This document shows positions 1 through 9,739 of a stretch of DNA of 64,000 nucleotides, in pieces. The notes beneath the pieces were generated by a model. The model ran no database searches. It saw only the letters and a list, made by a program, of their open reading frames with translations, and was not told the DNA's origin. Each line of letters begins with the position of its first letter. Within the stretch, counting starts at the first letter, position 1. The translations under genes and the position numbers were made by a program. The DNA is from Vibrio fluvialis (GTDB lineage Bacteria > Pseudomonadota > Gammaproteobacteria > Enterobacterales > Vibrionaceae), in contig NZ_UHIP01000001.1 in the NCBI RefSeq assembly GCF_900460245.1, positions 2,666,001 through 2,730,000 on the forward strand, read 5' to 3'.

Positions 1-73
1 CAGTCGGGTCTTCGGCCGCGAAAGCCAAACCGCTGATCATGAGCGTACTCAGTAGGATGCCAACTTTAACCAC
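1..73 (-). CDS. mshK: MSHA biogenesis protein MshK, N-terminal fragment
   Basis: This is the 5' end of a gene that leaves the window on the left. Reading from a GTG at position 73 gives about 24 residues: two charged residues, a hydrophobic stretch (ILLSTLMISGLAFA) and a likely signal peptidase cut after AFA, so the product should enter or cross the inner membrane. The GTG overlaps the last codons of mshJ, which is typical of translational coupling. MshK follows MshJ in Vibrio MSHA clusters. The name rests on that position and the exported N-terminus, because no diagnostic domain is inside the window. Confidence 0.6.
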   Translation of the reverse strand, partial: MVKVGILLSTLMISGLAFAAEDPT

Positions 74-716
74 CGATGAACTCCTCTCGCGATCCCAATG
101 TATAGACCTGTAAAATCAATCTGGCCTGAGGATAGGTTTCGACCTGATACTTGAAACTGCGCCAATAGTATTTCACTGGCAGGCTTTCCAGCGCGAGCAG
201 ATAATCCCGAATCGCGAAATAGTTGCCAGTCAACTCAAGGCGCACCGGATGCACATAGTACTTAACTGCACTCGGGTCGTCTTTCGAAGGAACGATGGGT
301 TCAGCAGGCAATGACTGCAGGCTAATCAATTTCAGCTTGGTGCTGTTGTCGAGCACTGTTTGCAACAGCGTCGCCATCTGTGTCGGAGAAACTAAGGTTT
401 CAGTAGAGTTAGCCAGCTCCATAGACAGCGACTGACTCTGTTCCTGCAGCGTTGCAAACTCTTTATCGATGCTCTCATCCGGATTCTTTTTCAGCGCGAC
501 CTGCAGCTGTTGAATGGTCAGTTGCGCGCTCTGGTTCGACGAGATGAGCCCTTGCAACCGGGTCTGCTGCTGCCCATATTGAGCCACCAGCGGATCAACC
601 AGCAGGGTCAGAGAAATAAACACTACCGCCACTAAGCCACACAAACTAATCAGCAGTTTTTCTCGTTGCGAGCGTTTAGCGAATGCGTCACTCCAGACGC
701 TCCAGCGCTGTTTCAT
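66..716 (-). CDS. mshJ: MSHA pilus biogenesis protein MshJ (PilO-like)
   Basis: The 216-residue protein has a short basic cytoplasmic N-terminus, one transmembrane helix at about residues 21-44, a periplasmic coiled-coil-like region (about 46-105, rich in Q, L and S) and a C-terminal domain. This is the architecture of PilO/GspM-type alignment-complex proteins. In Vibrio it would act with MshI and MshK in the inner-membrane platform of the mannose-sensitive haemagglutinin type IV pilus. Its ATG overlaps the mshI stop by four bases, so the two are coupled. The assignment rests on this architecture and on the msh gene order. Confidence 0.85.
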   Translation of the reverse strand: MKQRWSVWSDAFAKRSQREKLLISLCGLVAVVFISLTLLVDPLVAQYGQQQTRLQGLISSNQSAQLTIQQLQVALKKNPDESIDKEFATLQEQSQSLSMELANSTETLVSPTQMATLLQTVLDNSTKLKLISLQSLPAEPIVPSKDDPSAVKYYVHPVRLELTGNYFAIRDYLLALESLPVKYYWRSFKYQVETYPQARLILQVYTLGSREEFIGG

Positions 717-2161
717 CGCTTCGCTCCTTGTTTGGTTTTCAATTCAAACGTTACCACATCTTCGTCATTACGGCCGATGACCAGTTGATCGAAACTGCGC
801 CCAACCAGGTGCAACTCGCTCTGAAACTCTGCAATCCAGTTCGGAATCACTTTCGCTTCGCGTGCCAGCCCCTGAATGTCAAAGCGCTGCTTATCCATTT
901 CAATTTGCTTGAGTGAAATATCGCGACGCGCCAGCTTAGCCAGTGCATCCATGACTCCGGAATACCCCACTTGCAGAGAATGGTCAAAGTCACTGATGGC
1001 ATTGAGGGAAGCCTGCTTGGCTGCAATCTCTTTTTTCAGTCGGGCCACGGCGGCCACCTTGCTTGCTGACGGCTGATGCCGATCCACCTGCTTCTTCAGA
1101 TCACTGACTTGCTGGCTCAGCTGAGCAGCCTGTTGCTCAACGCCTGCTAATGCTTCACCCTGCTTTACGATATTGAAACGGTAGATGCCTGAGACCACCA
1201 GCATTAGTGCCAATGCTACGCCCCAAACACCGATCACAGCAGAGAGAGAAAAGTAATCTTTCTTCGGTTTCAGGTGATCCTGATAAAAATTGAGCGTATC
1301 GCCCGGTGCCATTGAGGTGTGTTGTGCCAGCACCTGTCCGGACAAGGCCTGAGCGCCGTCATTCGACAGCGGAGAAACCTTAACACTTAACCGTTCGTTT
1401 AGTGCTTGCACCAGCTCGACATGATCTTCGTCGTCACAGCATACCTTCAGATGATGCAGCGCCACGCCTTTGAGCTGAGAAGAGAGATAATCAATCGAAC
1501 GTTGCAGCTCCAGCGCCAGTCCGTCCAACTGCAACGCGGAACTTGCGACCCCCGTGATCGGTGCAACGACACCTCTCAGTGTGCGCTGAAAATGACACTG
1601 CTTGTCAACGAAAGCATCCAGTTTAAAGTGGCCGCCTTTGCTGCGTTGCAACAACAGAAAATGCGACTGTTCCGGTAAGCAATGCGCCCACACTTCCTGC
1701 TCCGGCAGCAGGCGCCCCAGTTCACAGCCGAGACTTTCCAGCAATGCAGCCACTTCCAATACCTGTTTGCGTGCCATCACGTAAGCCTGGACCTTACTGC
1801 TTCCTGTCAACGGATGCGCATCCGCCACGACTTCGGTGACTTTCTCGCTGATCAAATCTTTGAGTAAAAATGGCAGCGCTGCTGGCCACTCTTCACGCGG
1901 AAGTGCTGGCTTTTCAATCTGGTAGCTTTGATAAAGCTGGGAATGGAGCACGACATCCACGGTGACGCCTTTGGCGCCACTCTGTTTCAAGGCCTGAATC
2001 AGGGCTTGGGGCCACGAGTGATTCGAGAGTGGGTAGTGTTCCGGTAGGGAGAGCTCAGCCGATGAGGAAAAATAGATTGAGTCCGGCTGAACCACTGCGA
2101 AAATTGAGCGGCTATGGGTTCTTTTGTGTGTCAGTTTCTTTATCAGAGCATCAATTTTCAT
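713..2161 (-). CDS. mshI: MSHA pilus biogenesis protein MshI (PilM/PilN-like)
   Basis: The 482-residue protein has a cytoplasmic N-terminal half with the layout of a PilM/GspL actin-like domain (about 1-285). A single transmembrane helix follows at about 305-328, then a periplasmic coiled coil (about 335-390) and a small C-terminal domain. That fits a fused PilM-PilN-type protein of the MSHA pilus inner-membrane complex. It starts eight bases after csrD ends and overlaps mshJ, so csrD-mshI-mshJ-mshK look like one transcript. The start codon is the first in frame and gives the expected cytoplasmic N-terminus. Confidence 0.85.
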   Translation of the reverse strand: MKIDALIKKLTHKRTHSRSIFAVVQPDSIYFSSSAELSLPEHYPLSNHSWPQALIQALKQSGAKGVTVDVVLHSQLYQSYQIEKPALPREEWPAALPFLLKDLISEKVTEVVADAHPLTGSSKVQAYVMARKQVLEVAALLESLGCELGRLLPEQEVWAHCLPEQSHFLLLQRSKGGHFKLDAFVDKQCHFQRTLRGVVAPITGVASSALQLDGLALELQRSIDYLSSQLKGVALHHLKVCCDDEDHVELVQALNERLSVKVSPLSNDGAQALSGQVLAQHTSMAPGDTLNFYQDHLKPKKDYFSLSAVIGVWGVALALMLVVSGIYRFNIVKQGEALAGVEQQAAQLSQQVSDLKKQVDRHQPSASKVAAVARLKKEIAAKQASLNAISDFDHSLQVGYSGVMDALAKLARRDISLKQIEMDKQRFDIQGLAREAKVIPNWIAEFQSELHLVGRSFDQLVIGRNDEDVVTFELKTKQGAKR

Positions 2162-2168
2162 TCGTCAT

Positions 2169-4163
2169 TTACTTCGTTCGCCAGCGATTACGTTTGCCCG
2201 GTTTGACGTGGGTTTCGGCTGGACTTGGCGGTGCGGGCAGCAAAGCCTGCTCCGCTTCAAACAATCGCCCTTGGCCTCCATCGACCCCTAACGACAACAG
2301 CGTTTGCCATTCTGTCTCATTTTCGACCCCGACCGCGATGACTTTTGTCTGAGTTCCACCGCAGACACCAATCATACTGCGTACAAACAGCTGATTCTCA
2401 TGACGTTGGTCGATATTTTTGATCAGGCTTCGATGCAGCTTCAAATAGGTAATGTTGAGGTCTTTAATGTAGTGCGTCGCGACTATGGTTCGGCCAGCCT
2501 GCCCAACCACCAGCTCACAACCTAAGCCTGCCATCATCTTCAGTACCGGGCGCATGTAGTCAAGATGTTGTACCAGATGACCTTCGGCAAATTCAAACGA
2601 CAAACGTGAGCGTAAACTGTGTGGCAATTGCATCAGTTCATTGCGGAACCAACGCAGGTAGCGCTTATCCGCAAACGGAGTCACGTACATGTTCAACGAA
2701 TAATTCCCGGTGAACTCTGGAATCTTGAGCAGTTGCAATACGCGGGTGAAAACAGCCCGATCCAGCACCATTTCATAGCCGACAGTTTCCAGAGCCGAGC
2801 TGAAACGTGACGCTTTGAGTATGCCTTGTTCAGGGTCGTAGATGCGAACAAACAACTCATTGTGGGCCAATGTTAGTCCATTCAAGGGCTTGGTTAAATA
2901 GCACGGTTGCCGGAAAAGTCTGATTTTCTCGGGTGTAAGACATTGATCGAACAGCGATCTCCAGCGAACACTGCCTCGTTCGTCTTCCACTTTCGCCACT
3001 TTTTTAAACCGGCTCCAGGCGTTGCAGCCTTGCAGCCCTGCGCTTTTAAGTGCGGTTTCCGCTTCATCGATCACCCGGCCACGACGCTCGCCTTCCTGAT
3101 ACATGCTGACGCCAATATGGAACCAGTTCTCGGCATCCAGTGGATGAGGCGGGGAAATACGCTCAATCAGTTTGAGACACTGAGTCGCGACATGGGCGAC
3201 ATCTTTTGAGCCCTGATGAGGCATGAATATCGCAAACACCGATTCATAGTAGCGCGACAAAATGACATCCGGATAACGGGCAATGACGTTGGAAATGCAC
3301 TCGCCAACTTCCACGACAAATTCGTCGATGGTGCGCTTATCCTGCTCTTCGCGCGCCACATCCAGCTCATCAATACGAATCATGATCACACCGCCACGAG
3401 CGCCGCTCTCCAGCAATGCCGATTCGAGTTTACTGTCAAACAATACGCGGTTTGCAGCCCCCGTCAGTTGATCCAAAAAGGTCTGACTGCGGATAAAAGT
3501 ATCAAACCGGCTGCGCTCCTGACGGGCATCTTGCAGCTCTTCAATCAGCACATCCAACGCTTCGCTGGCGGTATAAGGCCATTCGCGTTCATCCCCCTTG
3601 GCAAACTGCTCCACTCTGCCAGCGAGAATCATACGCCCACGCTCTTCGAGCAATTCTGAGCCCAATAACTGCTCTCTCAGCCACTTCACACCACGTACCA
3701 GACAGAACACAATCAGCGCCACAGCGAGAGAAATCGACCACATTGCCCCCATCGAATAACCATATCCGAGGTAAGGTGGCACGGCTTTGAAATGCACGGA
3801 GTAACCCTGATTGCGGGCCAAAGGTAAATCGATCGAGTAAAGGCGATCCGGATCCGCCTTGGACGAGGTGTCTTTGAAGCGATAAATCGTTCCCGCTTGG
3901 GAAGAGAGCTGCATTTCAACAATATTGGATGCCTGCAACATTTTCGGCATCCAACGCTGCATGGAATAGGCGGCGTCTGGATCTTCCAGCTCTTTATCCA
4001 CGACTTCCACGATCCCTTGCAGGTAATGGTTGAGATATTCCTGTCCCATGCGCTGGAATGAAAGCGTTCCGCCGATGAACAAAATGAACATCGCACTGGT
4101 AACGATCAGCGTGACAAACGCGACTAAACGCGTACTCAATTTAAGAGTCGGGGTATACCGCAT
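2169..4163 (-). CDS. csrD: RNase E specificity factor CsrD (MshH), degenerate GGDEF-EAL protein
   Basis: The 664-residue protein has transmembrane helices at about 11-33 and 137-157 flanking a periplasmic region, then a HAMP-like linker, a GGDEF-like domain (about 228-335) and an EAL-like domain (about 415-645). The catalytic motifs are gone: RYYES stands at about 304-308 where GGDEF would be, and ELF at 436-438 where EAL would be. That is the hallmark of CsrD, which in Enterobacteria directs RNase E to CsrB/CsrC small RNAs rather than handling cyclic-di-GMP. In Vibrio the gene heads the msh cluster and is also called mshH. It probably affects motility, biofilm and pilus expression through CsrA. 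Confidence 0.9.
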   Translation of the reverse strand: MRYTPTLKLSTRLVAFVTLIVTSAMFILFIGGTLSFQRMGQEYLNHYLQGIVEVVDKELEDPDAAYSMQRWMPKMLQASNIVEMQLSSQAGTIYRFKDTSSKADPDRLYSIDLPLARNQGYSVHFKAVPPYLGYGYSMGAMWSISLAVALIVFCLVRGVKWLREQLLGSELLEERGRMILAGRVEQFAKGDEREWPYTASEALDVLIEELQDARQERSRFDTFIRSQTFLDQLTGAANRVLFDSKLESALLESGARGGVIMIRIDELDVAREEQDKRTIDEFVVEVGECISNVIARYPDVILSRYYESVFAIFMPHQGSKDVAHVATQCLKLIERISPPHPLDAENWFHIGVSMYQEGERRGRVIDEAETALKSAGLQGCNAWSRFKKVAKVEDERGSVRWRSLFDQCLTPEKIRLFRQPCYLTKPLNGLTLAHNELFVRIYDPEQGILKASRFSSALETVGYEMVLDRAVFTRVLQLLKIPEFTGNYSLNMYVTPFADKRYLRWFRNELMQLPHSLRSRLSFEFAEGHLVQHLDYMRPVLKMMAGLGCELVVGQAGRTIVATHYIKDLNITYLKLHRSLIKNIDQRHENQLFVRSMIGVCGGTQTKVIAVGVENETEWQTLLSLGVDGGQGRLFEAEQALLPAPPSPAETHVKPGKRNRWRTK

Positions 4164-4255
4164 GAAACTGAATTCCCTTCCTATTCATCGGTTGAGGAAA
4201 CAAGACCCGGTCGGGTTTCAAACACTTAATGGAACAGTTGGATAGTTAACTATAT

Positions 4256-4284
4256 AAAAAAGCCGCGAATTTCGCGGCTTTTTT
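4256..4284 (-). terminator. Intrinsic terminator of ssb
   Basis: A GC-rich stem (AAGCCGCGAA paired with TTCGCGGCTT) is flanked by an A-run on one side and a T-run on the other. It lies between the ssb stop and the csrD start. It ends ssb on the minus strand and would also stop plus-strand transcription. Confidence 0.9.
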
Positions 4285-4298
4285 CAGAAACGGAACGC

Positions 4299-4829
4299 TT
4301 AGAATGGGATGTCGTCATCAAAATCCATTGGCGGTTCATTGTATTGCGGCTGAGATTGCTGCGGTGCCTGCTGCTGCATTGGTTTGTGCTGCTGCATGGC
4401 TGGTTGTTGAGGCTGTCCCCAACCGCCTTGCTGTGGCTGGTTCATACCGCCACCCTGAGCAGGCATACCACCTTGCTGACGGCCACCGAGCATCTGCATA
4501 GTGCCATTGTAGCCCTGTACAACGATTTCGGTTGAGTAGCGGTCCTGACCGCTTTGATCTTGCCACTTACGTGTTTGCAGCTGGCCTTCGATATAAACCT
4601 GAGAACCTTTGCGCAGATACTCACCTGCGACTTCTGCGAGTTTTCCATACAGAGCGACACGGTGCCATTCTGTTTTCTCACGCTGTTCGCCGGTTGCTTT
4701 ATCACGCCATGATTCTGACGTGGCTACAGTGATGTTCGCAACTGCGCCACCGCTTGGCATGTAGCGAACTTCCGGATCACTACCCAAGTTGCCAACCAAA
4801 ATTACTTTATTCACGCCACGGGTTGCCAT
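4299..4829 (-). CDS. ssb: Single-stranded DNA-binding protein SSB
   Basis: SSB coats single-stranded DNA during replication, repair and recombination and recruits partner proteins through its tail. The 176-residue product begins [16 protein letters not shown], has an OB-fold domain to about residue 112, a long Q/G/P-rich flexible linker, and ends in the acidic DFDDDIPF tail used for protein docking. The reading frame stays open upstream, but the ATG at 4829 has a GGAG ribosome site at good spacing and matches the family start, so the 24 extra upstream residues are rejected. In many gamma-proteobacteria ssb is divergent from uvrA; here qstR and galU lie between them. Confidence 0.97.
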   Translation of the reverse strand: MATRGVNKVILVGNLGSDPEVRYMPSGGAVANITVATSESWRDKATGEQREKTEWHRVALYGKLAEVAGEYLRKGSQVYIEGQLQTRKWQDQSGQDRYSTEIVVQGYNGTMQMLGGRQQGGMPAQGGGMNQPQQGGWGQPQQPAMQQHKPMQQQAPQQSQPQYNEPPMDFDDDIPF

Positions 4830-5112
4830 TTTTTGCTCCGTTTTCAAATAGGTTTTTTTGAAATAGTCGGCAAGGATAACATGCTTTGAAGTGTGTACCA
4901 ATCACTCAACAAATGTGTTCTTTGCTCACAAACGGGAATGCCCTTCAATGTCACGATTTTTTCGGCCCAGTTCGATGTTTTTTATCGCTGACAAGCTACT
5001 CATTTACTTCGCATATTGAGACATCACGCAAACGCTCAGTATAAATTCGCCTCCATAAATATTTTTCGGCATCGTGCATTTATCCAAACGACTATCACCC
5101 TGAATTGAGATC

Positions 5113-5763
5113 ATGCAACGAGCTAACTACGCCCGAACCATATATTACCTCTGTCTGGATCAGACAGCTTCCGCGCCGCCTGTCCTGCAATCGGCTTTCG
5201 ACCTACTGGCAATTCCGGTTCCTCAAATCGAACCGGAGCAGTTGCTGCAGGCCTATCAGGCTGACAAACATAAAATCCTGTTACTTAATTATGACGAACA
5301 TGACGCAATCCGCCAGCGGCTGGCACCACTGCGCCTGACCAGTCCGCATCTGGAAACCATTCTGTTTCAAGTTGGCAAGCGTTTGTGTACCGACGACCTG
5401 CTCAGTTTCGGCAACCTTAAAGGCTTATTCTACCAACCCAGCGAGCCTGAACAGATTGCGCGTGGACTGGCAGAAATCATCAACGGCCAGAATTGGTTGC
5501 CTCGTCATGTCAGTAGCCAACTGTTGCACTACTATCGCCACATTTTTCAGAATCACCATACCAAGGCCACCATCGAACTCACCACGCGAGAACTACAGAT
5601 TTTGCGCAGTCTAAAAACGGGCGCATCAAATATGCAGATGGCAGAAAGCTTATTTATCAGCGAATTTACCGTCAAATCTCACCTCTATCAGATATTCAAA
5701 AAACTCTCGGTGAAAAACCGCACCCAAGCCATCGCCTGGGCGAACCAAAACCTGCTCTCATAA
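5113..5763 (+). CDS. qstR: LuxR-family regulator QstR (natural competence / type VI secretion)
   Basis: The 216-residue protein has an atypical N-terminal domain (about 1-145) and a C-terminal LuxR/GerE helix-turn-helix at about 154-214, containing LTTRELQILRSL, then the recognition helix SEFTVKSHLYQIFKKLSV. The N-terminus does not look like a normal receiver or autoinducer-binding domain. Its size and its place between ssb and galU match V. cholerae VC0396, QstR, which integrates HapR quorum sensing and TfoX to switch on DNA-uptake and type VI secretion genes. A CsgD/VpsT-type paralogue is the main alternative, but the gene context favours QstR. The ATG at 5113 is preceded by a weak GAG ribosome site. 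Confidence 0.82.
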   Translation: MQRANYARTIYYLCLDQTASAPPVLQSAFDLLAIPVPQIEPEQLLQAYQADKHKILLLNYDEHDAIRQRLAPLRLTSPHLETILFQVGKRLCTDDLLSFGNLKGLFYQPSEPEQIARGLAEIINGQNWLPRHVSSQLLHYYRHIFQNHHTKATIELTTRELQILRSLKTGASNMQMAESLFISEFTVKSHLYQIFKKLSVKNRTQAIAWANQNLLS

Positions 5764-5772
5764 TTGAGGTTA

Positions 5773-5810
5773 TCAGCACATTTTCTGGACCCGACCTGAG
5801 AATGTGCTGA
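5773..5810. repeat. Long inverted repeat between qstR and galU
   Basis: TCAGCACATT (5773-5782) and AATGTGCTGA (5801-5810) are perfect 10-bp inverted arms. Pairing continues inward with mismatches to about 16 bp around a short loop. There is no T-run, so it is not a standard intrinsic terminator. It may be the 3' end structure of the qstR transcript or a binding site. Confidence 0.6.
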
Positions 5811-5890
5811 AGTTCACACCCGGAACATGATAAAGTGCCTCCCATCTTTGCTCCCCAATATGCAAATCCAAGAAAAATAGGGCTTTAATT

Positions 5891-6760
5891 ATGATTAACA
5901 AATGCCTATTCCCGGCAGCTGGCTACGGCACACGTTTCTTACCGGCCACCAAATCCATGCCTAAAGAGATGATGCCTGTTGTCAACAAACCCCTGATTGA
6001 ATATGGCGTCGAAGAAGCGATTCAGGCGGGCATGACGGGTATGTGTATCGTCACTGGCCGCGGCAAGCATTCGATCATGGATCACTTCGATATGAACTAC
6101 GAGCTGGAACACCAGATCCGTGGTACCAACAAAGAAGAGCTGTTGGTTGATATCCGCCAGATCATCGATACCGCACAATTTACTTACATCCGTCAGCGCG
6201 AAATGAAAGGCTTGGGCCATGCGATTCTGACTGGTCGAGAACTGGTTGGCGATGAGCCATTTGCTGTGGTTCTGGCTGATGACCTGTGTGTGAACGAAGA
6301 GCAAGGTGTATTGGCGCAAATGGTTGCCCTGTACAAACAGTTCCGTTGCTCAATCGTTGCCGTTCAGGAAGTCCCGGAAAATGAAACGCATAAATATGGT
6401 GTAATTTCTGGTGAGATGATCAAAGACGATCTGTTCCGTGTCGATGATATGGTCGAAAAACCTGAGCCGGGTACCGCCCCTAGTAATCTGGCGATCATCG
6501 GTCGTTACATTCTGACTCCGGATATTTTTGAACTGATCGAAAATACGGAACCGGGCAAAGGTGGCGAAATTCAGATCACGGACGCTCTGCTGAAACAAGC
6601 ACAAGCGGGTTGCGTTCTGGCCTACAAATTCAAAGGCAAACGCTTTGACTGTGGTAGCGTAGAAGGCTACATCGAAGCAACCAACTACTGCTTTGAACAT
6701 CTGTATCAGAAAAACGAACAGAAAGTTGAACTGGCTAAGCACTCCACCAAGAAAGCTTAA
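5891..6760 (+). CDS. galU: UTP--glucose-1-phosphate uridylyltransferase GalU
   Basis: GalU makes UDP-glucose from UTP and glucose-1-phosphate, feeding lipopolysaccharide core, capsule or exopolysaccharide and galactose metabolism. The 289-residue product shows the nucleotidyltransferase signature near its N-terminus (AAGYGTRFLPATKSMPKEM, from residue 8), the VLADD metal-binding segment at about 137-141, and the C-terminal KGKRFDCGSVEGY motif. The length is normal for the bacterial GalU family. The gene stands alone with its own terminator. Its product would supply the sugar donor for surface glycans, a plausible link to pglL two genes downstream. Confidence 0.97.
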   Translation: MINKCLFPAAGYGTRFLPATKSMPKEMMPVVNKPLIEYGVEEAIQAGMTGMCIVTGRGKHSIMDHFDMNYELEHQIRGTNKEELLVDIRQIIDTAQFTYIRQREMKGLGHAILTGRELVGDEPFAVVLADDLCVNEEQGVLAQMVALYKQFRCSIVAVQEVPENETHKYGVISGEMIKDDLFRVDDMVEKPEPGTAPSNLAIIGRYILTPDIFELIENTEPGKGGEIQITDALLKQAQAGCVLAYKFKGKRFDCGSVEGYIEATNYCFEHLYQKNEQKVELAKHSTKKA

Positions 6761-6781
6761 TCTGCCTTAGTTTCAGAACGA

Positions 6782-6812
6782 TAAAGCCATCTTTTAAGAT
6801 GGCTTTATTTTT
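6782..6812 (+). terminator. Intrinsic terminator of galU
   Basis: The stem AAAGCCATCT/AGATGGCTTT has a four-base loop and is followed by a T-run. It lies 22 bases after the galU stop. Its T-run borders the LexA-like box of uvrA. Confidence 0.9.
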
Positions 6813-6814
6813 AA

Positions 6815-6830
6815 CTGTTTTTTTATCCAG
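6815..6830. promoter_or_regulatory. LexA (SOS) box candidate upstream of uvrA
   Basis: CTGTTTTTTTATCCAG fits the LexA pattern CTG-N10-CAG with an AT-rich centre and flanking TA on both sides. The only half-site deviation from CTGT-N8-ACAG is CCAG for ACAG. It lies about 70 bp before uvrA, a gene known to be SOS-controlled in gamma-proteobacteria. Confidence 0.7.
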
Positions 6831-6897
6831 TACTTCTTTGCACAAATCTCACTCTATGTAATACTTGTTCGACTTGGTATGACATAGAGCAAATCTG

Positions 6898-9720
6898 ATG
6901 GACAAAATCGAAGTACGTGGTGCTCGTACCCATAACCTGAAGAACATCAATCTGACGATTCCGCGCGACAAACTGATTGTGATCACGGGCCTATCTGGTT
7001 CGGGTAAATCATCGCTCGCGTTCGATACTCTGTATGCCGAAGGGCAACGCCGTTACGTCGAATCCCTGTCAGCTTATGCGCGTCAGTTTCTGTCATTAAT
7101 GGAAAAGCCGGATGTGGACCATATTGAGGGTCTATCACCAGCAATTTCTATTGAACAGAAATCTACCTCCCATAACCCGCGTTCGACCGTCGGTACGATT
7201 ACCGAGGTATATGACTACCTGCGTCTGTTATACGCCCGCGTTGGTGAACCACGTTGTCCGGAACACAAAGTGCCGCTGGCCGCGCAAACCATCAGTCAGA
7301 TGGTGGATAAAGTGCTGGAGATGCCGGAAGGCTCCAAGCTGATGCTGCTGGCCCCTATCGTGAAAGAGCGCAAAGGCGAACACGTTAAAACTTTGGAAAA
7401 TCTGGCCGCGCAAGGCTTTATTCGCGCCCGCATCGATGGGGAAACCTGCGATCTTTCCGATCCACCGACACTGGAACTACACAAAAAACACACCATTGAA
7501 GTGGTGGTGGATCGTTTCAAAGTACGCAGCGATCTGCAGCAACGCCTGGCTGAATCGTTTGAAACCGCACTGGAACTGTCCGGCGGGATCGTGGTGGTGG
7601 CACCGATGGAAGGCGATGGTGAAGAACACGTGTTTTCAGCCAATTTCGCCTGCCCGCATTGTGGTTACAGTATGCGAGAGCTTGAACCACGTCTGTTCTC
7701 ATTCAACAACCCAGCAGGCGCCTGCCAGACTTGTGACGGTTTGGGGGTTCAACAATATTTCGATCCGGACCGGGTCATTCAGGATGCCAGCCTGAGTCTT
7801 GCTCAAGGCGCCATTCGTGGTTGGGATCAGAAAAACTACTATTACTTTCAGATGCTGACGTCGCTGGCAGATCACTATGGGTTTGATCTGCATACGCCAT
7901 TCAACAAGCTGCCAAAGAAAACACAGGAAATCATCCTGCAAGGTTCTGGCCGCACGGAAGTCGAATTCAAATACATTAACGATCGTGGTGACATCCGCGT
8001 TAAACGTCATCCGTTTGAAGGCATTCTGAACACGCTGGAACGCCGCTACCGTGATACCGAGTCGAGCTCAGTACGCGAAGAGCTAGTGAAATACATTTCC
8101 AACAAACCGTGTGCAAGCTGTGAAGGGACTCGCCTTCGTCTTGAAGCGCGCAACGTCTTCGTTAATGACACCACTTTGCCGCAAATCGTCGAGCTCAGCA
8201 TCGCCGATGCTCTGGCTTTCTTCCAGACGCTGACTCTGGAAGGACAGCGTGCACAGATTGCCGAAAAAGTGATGAAAGAGATCAACGACCGTCTGCAATT
8301 TCTGGTCAACGTCGGTCTGAACTATCTCAATCTGTCGCGCAGTGCGGAAACGTTGTCTGGCGGTGAAGCGCAGCGTATTCGTCTGGCAAGCCAGATTGGT
8401 GCCGGTCTGGTGGGCGTGATGTACGTACTCGATGAACCGTCAATTGGTCTCCACCAGCGAGACAACGAACGCCTGTTGAAAACACTGAATCATTTGCGCG
8501 ATCTGGGCAATACCGTTCTGGTCGTTGAACACGACGAGGATGCGATCCGCTTGGCCGATCACGTGATTGACATCGGTCCGGGTGCGGGTGTACATGGCGG
8601 ATCCGTCGTCGCAGAAGGCACAGTGGAAGAAATCATTGCCAACAAAAACTCGCTGACAGGCCAGTATCTGAGCGGCGTTAAAGCCATTGAGGTACCGAAG
8701 CAGCGCGTACCACGCGATGCCAAGAAAACGGTTGAGCTGATCGGTGCGACCGGCAATAACCTGAAGAACGTCAATCTGTCAATTCCGGTGGGCCTGTTCA
8801 GTTGTATTACCGGGGTATCAGGTTCTGGTAAGTCGACGCTGATCAACGATACCTTCTTTAATATTGCGCACATTGCGCTGAATGACGCGACCACCTCGAC
8901 ACCTGCACCGTACAAGTCGATCAAAGGTCTGGAACATTTCGATAAAGTGATCGATATCGACCAGAGCCCAATTGGTCGTACGCCACGTTCAAACCCGGCC
9001 ACTTATACTGGGATCTTTACTCCGATCCGCGAACTGTTTTCCGGCACGCAAGAATCACGCTCGCGAGGTTACAAACCGGGTCGCTTCAGTTTCAACGTCC
9101 GTGGTGGGCGTTGTGAAGCCTGTCAGGGTGACGGGGTGATCAAAGTGGAAATGCACTTCCTGCCGGATGTGTATGTACCGTGTGATGTATGTAAGGGCAA
9201 GCGCTACAATCGCGAAACGCTGGAAGTGCGTTACAAAGGCAAAACCATCGATGAAGTGCTGGAAATGACCGTGGAAGACGCGCGCGAATTCTTTGAGCCA
9301 GTACCGGTGATCGCCCGTAAACTGCAAACCTTGATGGATGTTGGTCTGTCTTACATTCGTCTTGGCCAGTCCGCTACGACTCTTTCCGGTGGTGAGGCGC
9401 AGCGGGTGAAACTCGCTCGAGAACTGTCCAAACGCGACACAGGCAAAACACTGTATATTCTGGATGAACCAACCACAGGTCTGCACTTCCATGATATTCA
9501 GCAACTGCTCGATGTATTGCATCGCCTGCGAGATAACGGCAACACCGTGGTGGTGATTGAGCACAACCTGGATGTCATTAAAACCGCCGACTGGATTGTC
9601 GATTTAGGCCCTGAAGGCGGACAAGGTGGGGGAGAAATCATCGCCCAAGGTACACCGGAAGATGTGGCGCAGGTCGAAGGATCGCATACGGCTCGCTTCC
9701 TTAAGCCTATGTTGAAATAG
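6898..9720 (+). CDS. uvrA: Excinuclease ABC subunit A (UvrA)
   Basis: UvrA is the damage-sensing ATPase of nucleotide excision repair; it loads UvrB on lesions. The 940-residue product has two ABC modules. The first has Walker [10 protein letters not shown] near residue 31, the zinc finger CPHCGY...CQTC around 250-280, and the signature LSGGEAQRI. The second has Walker [10 protein letters not shown] around 640, a zinc finger CEAC...CDVC around 740, and a second LSGGEAQR. The length equals the E. coli protein. It has its own promoter region with a LexA-like box and its own terminator. The ribosome site is weak, but the ATG at 6898 starts the family-typical [16 protein letters not shown]. Confidence 0.98.
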   Translation: MDKIEVRGARTHNLKNINLTIPRDKLIVITGLSGSGKSSLAFDTLYAEGQRRYVESLSAYARQFLSLMEKPDVDHIEGLSPAISIEQKSTSHNPRSTVGTITEVYDYLRLLYARVGEPRCPEHKVPLAAQTISQMVDKVLEMPEGSKLMLLAPIVKERKGEHVKTLENLAAQGFIRARIDGETCDLSDPPTLELHKKHTIEVVVDRFKVRSDLQQRLAESFETALELSGGIVVVAPMEGDGEEHVFSANFACPHCGYSMRELEPRLFSFNNPAGACQTCDGLGVQQYFDPDRVIQDASLSLAQGAIRGWDQKNYYYFQMLTSLADHYGFDLHTPFNKLPKKTQEIILQGSGRTEVEFKYINDRGDIRVKRHPFEGILNTLERRYRDTESSSVREELVKYISNKPCASCEGTRLRLEARNVFVNDTTLPQIVELSIADALAFFQTLTLEGQRAQIAEKVMKEINDRLQFLVNVGLNYLNLSRSAETLSGGEAQRIRLASQIGAGLVGVMYVLDEPSIGLHQRDNERLLKTLNHLRDLGNTVLVVEHDEDAIRLADHVIDIGPGAGVHGGSVVAEGTVEEIIANKNSLTGQYLSGVKAIEVPKQRVPRDAKKTVELIGATGNNLKNVNLSIPVGLFSCITGVSGSGKSTLINDTFFNIAHIALNDATTSTPAPYKSIKGLEHFDKVIDIDQSPIGRTPRSNPATYTGIFTPIRELFSGTQESRSRGYKPGRFSFNVRGGRCEACQGDGVIKVEMHFLPDVYVPCDVCKGKRYNRETLEVRYKGKTIDEVLEMTVEDAREFFEPVPVIARKLQTLMDVGLSYIRLGQSATTLSGGEAQRVKLARELSKRDTGKTLYILDEPTTGLHFHDIQQLLDVLHRLRDNGNTVVVIEHNLDVIKTADWIVDLGPEGGQGGGEIIAQGTPEDVAQVEGSHTARFLKPMLK

Positions 9721-9739
9721 AAAAAAGCGGTAAAGTGAC

